Below are positions 62,475-64,000 of a DNA stretch of 64,000 nucleotides, piece by piece. The notes beneath the pieces are model-generated. The model did no database searches and had not been told where the DNA came from. It worked only from the letters and a program-made list of their open reading frames with translations. This DNA comes from Acidobacteriaceae bacterium (GTDB lineage: Bacteria > Acidobacteriota > Terriglobia > Terriglobales > Acidobacteriaceae), in the NCBI GenBank assembly GCA_003139095.1, contig PLHW01000037.1, positions 1-64,000 of the forward strand, given 5' to 3'. Both the position numbers and the translations under genes were made by a program. The number at the start of each line of letters is the position of its first letter. Positions within the stretch are counted from its first letter, which is position 1.

Positions 62475-62575
62475 CTAACTTCGATGATGTGAGCGGTGGC
62501 AGTTGCTGCACAGCGCGATCAGGTTTTCCTCGGAGTCGACTCCGGGATGGCATTCTACCCATGAAATGCCTCACA
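62475..62575 (-). pseudogene. HNH endonuclease C-terminal remnant, antisense
   Basis: On the minus strand one frame reads CHPGVDSEENLIALCSNCHR and then SHHRS and a stop. The run NLIALCSNCHR is the typical end of HNH endonuclease domains. Nothing upstream extends it, and the 5' end overlaps the S51 peptidase start, so it is a fragment. Confidence 0.5.
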
Positions 62576-63565
62576 GTAGCTCCTCTTCTCGCGTTGGTTC
62601 TTGTCCTAATCTCGGCCGTGGCGCACGCCGCTTCCTGGCAATATTTCCGTCTCGGTAATAAACAGGACGTTCAAACCAATCCCACGGCTGGTATCGCGAT
62701 GATGGGCGGCGGCTCTGATCTCGACGATGCCTTCCGCTGGCTTTGCGAAAAAGGCAATGGCGGCGACCTCGTGGTCCTGCGCGCCAGCGGCGACGACGAC
62801 TACAACTCCTACATCAATAAGCTCTGCAAGCTGAATTCGGTCTCCACGCTCATTCTTCCCGATCGCGCCGCGGCCGAAGATCCGGCAGTCGCCGAAATCA
62901 TCCGCCAAGCCGAAGTGCTCTTCATCTCCGGTGGCGACCAGGCTTATTACATTCGCGGCTGGCAAGGCACCCCGGTCCAGGATGCCATCAATGCGCATCT
63001 GGCCGCGGGCAAGCCCATTGGCGGCACCAGCGCTGGCCTTGCCGTCCAGGGCGAATTTGTCTACGGCGCGCTCGGCGACAAGCCCGACGACAATGACCTT
63101 GCCTCCACCGACGTGCTCCCCAATCCCTACTTCGAGCGCGTTACGCTGGTTCGCGGTTTTCTCAAAATTCCTCACCTTGAAAATCTGCTCACCGATTCGC
63201 ACTTCGCCAAGCGCAATCGCATGGGCCGTACCCTCGGCTTCCTCGCTCGCATCATGCAGGATGGCTGGTCGATCTCGCCCCGCGAAGTTGCCGTCGATGA
63301 GAAATCGGCTTTCCTCGTTGAACCGGATGGCCGAGGAGTCGTAGTTGGCGACGGCAAAGGCGTCTATTTCTTGAAACCAACGCGCAAACCTGACGTCTGC
63401 AAAAAAGCCGAGGCGCTTACGTTCCGCAAAGTCAGCCTCTACCACGCTCCCACAGCCGCACATTTCGATCTCACCCGCTGGAAGGGAAGCGGTGGCGCCG
63501 CCTATTCTCTCTCGGTTGAAAAAGGCAAGATCGAAAGCACGCAGGCCGGCGGTTCGATTTATTGA
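62561..63565 (+). CDS. Secreted peptidase S51 (cyanophycinase-like)
   Basis: The 334-residue product has a signal peptide (LLALVLVLISAVAHAA) and the peptidase S51 core: MMGGGSDLDDAFRWLCEKG, FISGGDQAYYI and the nucleophile S157 in PIGGTSAGLAVQG. Exported relatives are called cyanophycinase and cut Asp-based polymers or dipeptides; the substrate in an organism without known cyanophycin is open. The ATG at 62561 is chosen to put the signal peptide first; no strong ribosome site. Its first bases overlap the antisense HNH remnant. Confidence 0.85.
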   Translation: MKCLTVAPLLALVLVLISAVAHAASWQYFRLGNKQDVQTNPTAGIAMMGGGSDLDDAFRWLCEKGNGGDLVVLRASGDDDYNSYINKLCKLNSVSTLILPDRAAAEDPAVAEIIRQAEVLFISGGDQAYYIRGWQGTPVQDAINAHLAAGKPIGGTSAGLAVQGEFVYGALGDKPDDNDLASTDVLPNPYFERVTLVRGFLKIPHLENLLTDSHFAKRNRMGRTLGFLARIMQDGWSISPREVAVDEKSAFLVEPDGRGVVVGDGKGVYFLKPTRKPDVCKKAEALTFRKVSLYHAPTAAHFDLTRWKGSGGAAYSLSVEKGKIESTQAGGSIY

Positions 63566-63857
63566 GATCCCTCAGGTCCCCAATGCCCGCGCCGTGATCT
63601 TCGCACTTGCGAAACGGTCAATTAAGCCTTAGACTTCGGGCGCAGTCCGGAGCAAGCTTTGCGCCGTATCGAGTTTCCGTTCATGAAAAAGAGATTCGAT
63701 CCCGGTTGCTGGTTCTATTCCACTCAAGGAGTTCTCTTCCTCGTCGATGCCGGCAAACTCGAAGCCGGCCTCTAATCCGCCCCTCAGCATTCCCCCGCAA
63801 AACAAAATCCTGACCCTGGCTTGAAATCCGATTCTGCAAGAAAGCAAGGAGCCCACC
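63566..63857. other. Gap before the second receptor
   Basis: 292 bases with no gene I can support and no clear hairpin; presumably the promoter and leader of the receptor that follows. Confidence 0.35.
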
Positions 63858-64000
63858 ATGAAAGTCATTCGCTTGCTGGCATTCGTCTTCATCCTGATCC
63901 TGGCCGTCGTAACCCAGCTCTCTGCGCAGACTTCGCAAGGAAGGATTCTCGGCACCGTGACCGATATATCCGGCGCCCTCGTCTCCGGCGCTACCGTTAC
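63858..64000 (+). CDS. TonB-dependent receptor, Oar-like (5' part only)
   Basis: The window ends 47 codons into this gene. GCAAGGAG lies six bases before the ATG. The visible protein is a signal peptide (LLAFVFILILAVVTQLSAQ) and the opening of a carboxypeptidase-like regulatory domain (QGRILGTVTDISGALVSGAT), which matches residues 20-50 of the complete receptor at 13082. The rest is beyond the window, so the plug and barrel are inferred. Confidence 0.8.
   Translation, partial: MKVIRLLAFVFILILAVVTQLSAQTSQGRILGTVTDISGALVSGATV

Noticed and set aside
1-64000. CRISPR arrays, tRNA and rRNA genes
   Set aside because: No regular direct repeats with unique spacers and no cloverleaf or rRNA-like conserved stretch were noticed. 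A covariance search would settle tRNAs.

Overview
The window looks like chromosomal DNA of an Acidobacteriota bacterium, probably class Terriglobia (Koribacter/Sulfotelmatobacter-like). This rests on the mixture of families: Oar-type TonB-dependent receptors with an N-terminal carboxypeptidase-like regulatory domain, HAF-repeat and right-handed beta-helix secreted proteins, a very long multi-SLBB export protein, a PAP2-Wzi fusion, and the high GC content. It is an inference, because no rRNA or other phylogenetic marker lies in the window. No tRNA, rRNA or CRISPR array was seen.

Positions 1-20,600 are a housekeeping and accessory mosaic: a cold-shock protein, a GNAT acetyltransferase, secreted proteins of unknown role, an AlkA-type DNA glycosylase, a RHH/RelE toxin-antitoxin pair with its own promoter and operator-like repeat, a TonB-like protein, a sulfotransferase-like protein, RuvC, an exported SAM hydrolase (DUF62), a complete Oar-like receptor, FmdB, a YheT hydrolase, a DUF1624 membrane protein and a small cytochrome c. 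Positions 20,797-27,730 carry a TPR protein with a broken metalloprotease motif, then a tight tyrosine-degradation operon (hppD, hmgA, one unknown gene, fahA) without maiA. Positions 28,026-32,214 hold a tetraheme cytochrome, a Tat-type four-cluster ferredoxin and NrfD, a quinone-linked redox module with no catalytic subunit, plus a DUF2339-like membrane protein. Next come an AtoE-type transporter, a methyltransferase, a [2Fe-2S] thioredoxin-like ferredoxin fused to an O-methyltransferase, and a Gly/His-rich secreted protein.

Positions 37,192-60,002 form an exopolysaccharide locus. A LuxR-type regulator and a receiver lacking its phosphoacceptor Asp diverge from a 483-base control region. They are followed by a NusG-like antiterminator with a non-standard start, a seven-SLBB Wza-like exporter, a PAP2-Wzi fusion, the initiating sugar transferase, Wzz, Wzx, an FkbM methyltransferase, WecB, glycosyltransferases, a Wzy-like polymerase, a duplicated methyltransferase-GT2 module (one methyltransferase copy reduced to a chimeric remnant), a DUF1972-type glycosyltransferase and RfbC. 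This is a nearly complete Wzx/Wzy pathway. Its middle part is visibly more AT-rich than the flanks, and an IS3 OrfA remnant marks its right end.

The right edge holds an Ig-like/PQQ-propeller lipoprotein, a secreted S51 (cyanophycinase-like) peptidase overlapping an antisense HNH remnant, and the first codons of a second Oar-like receptor. Short tandem duplications of 12-15 bases recur across the window, three of them starting exactly at a stop codon.
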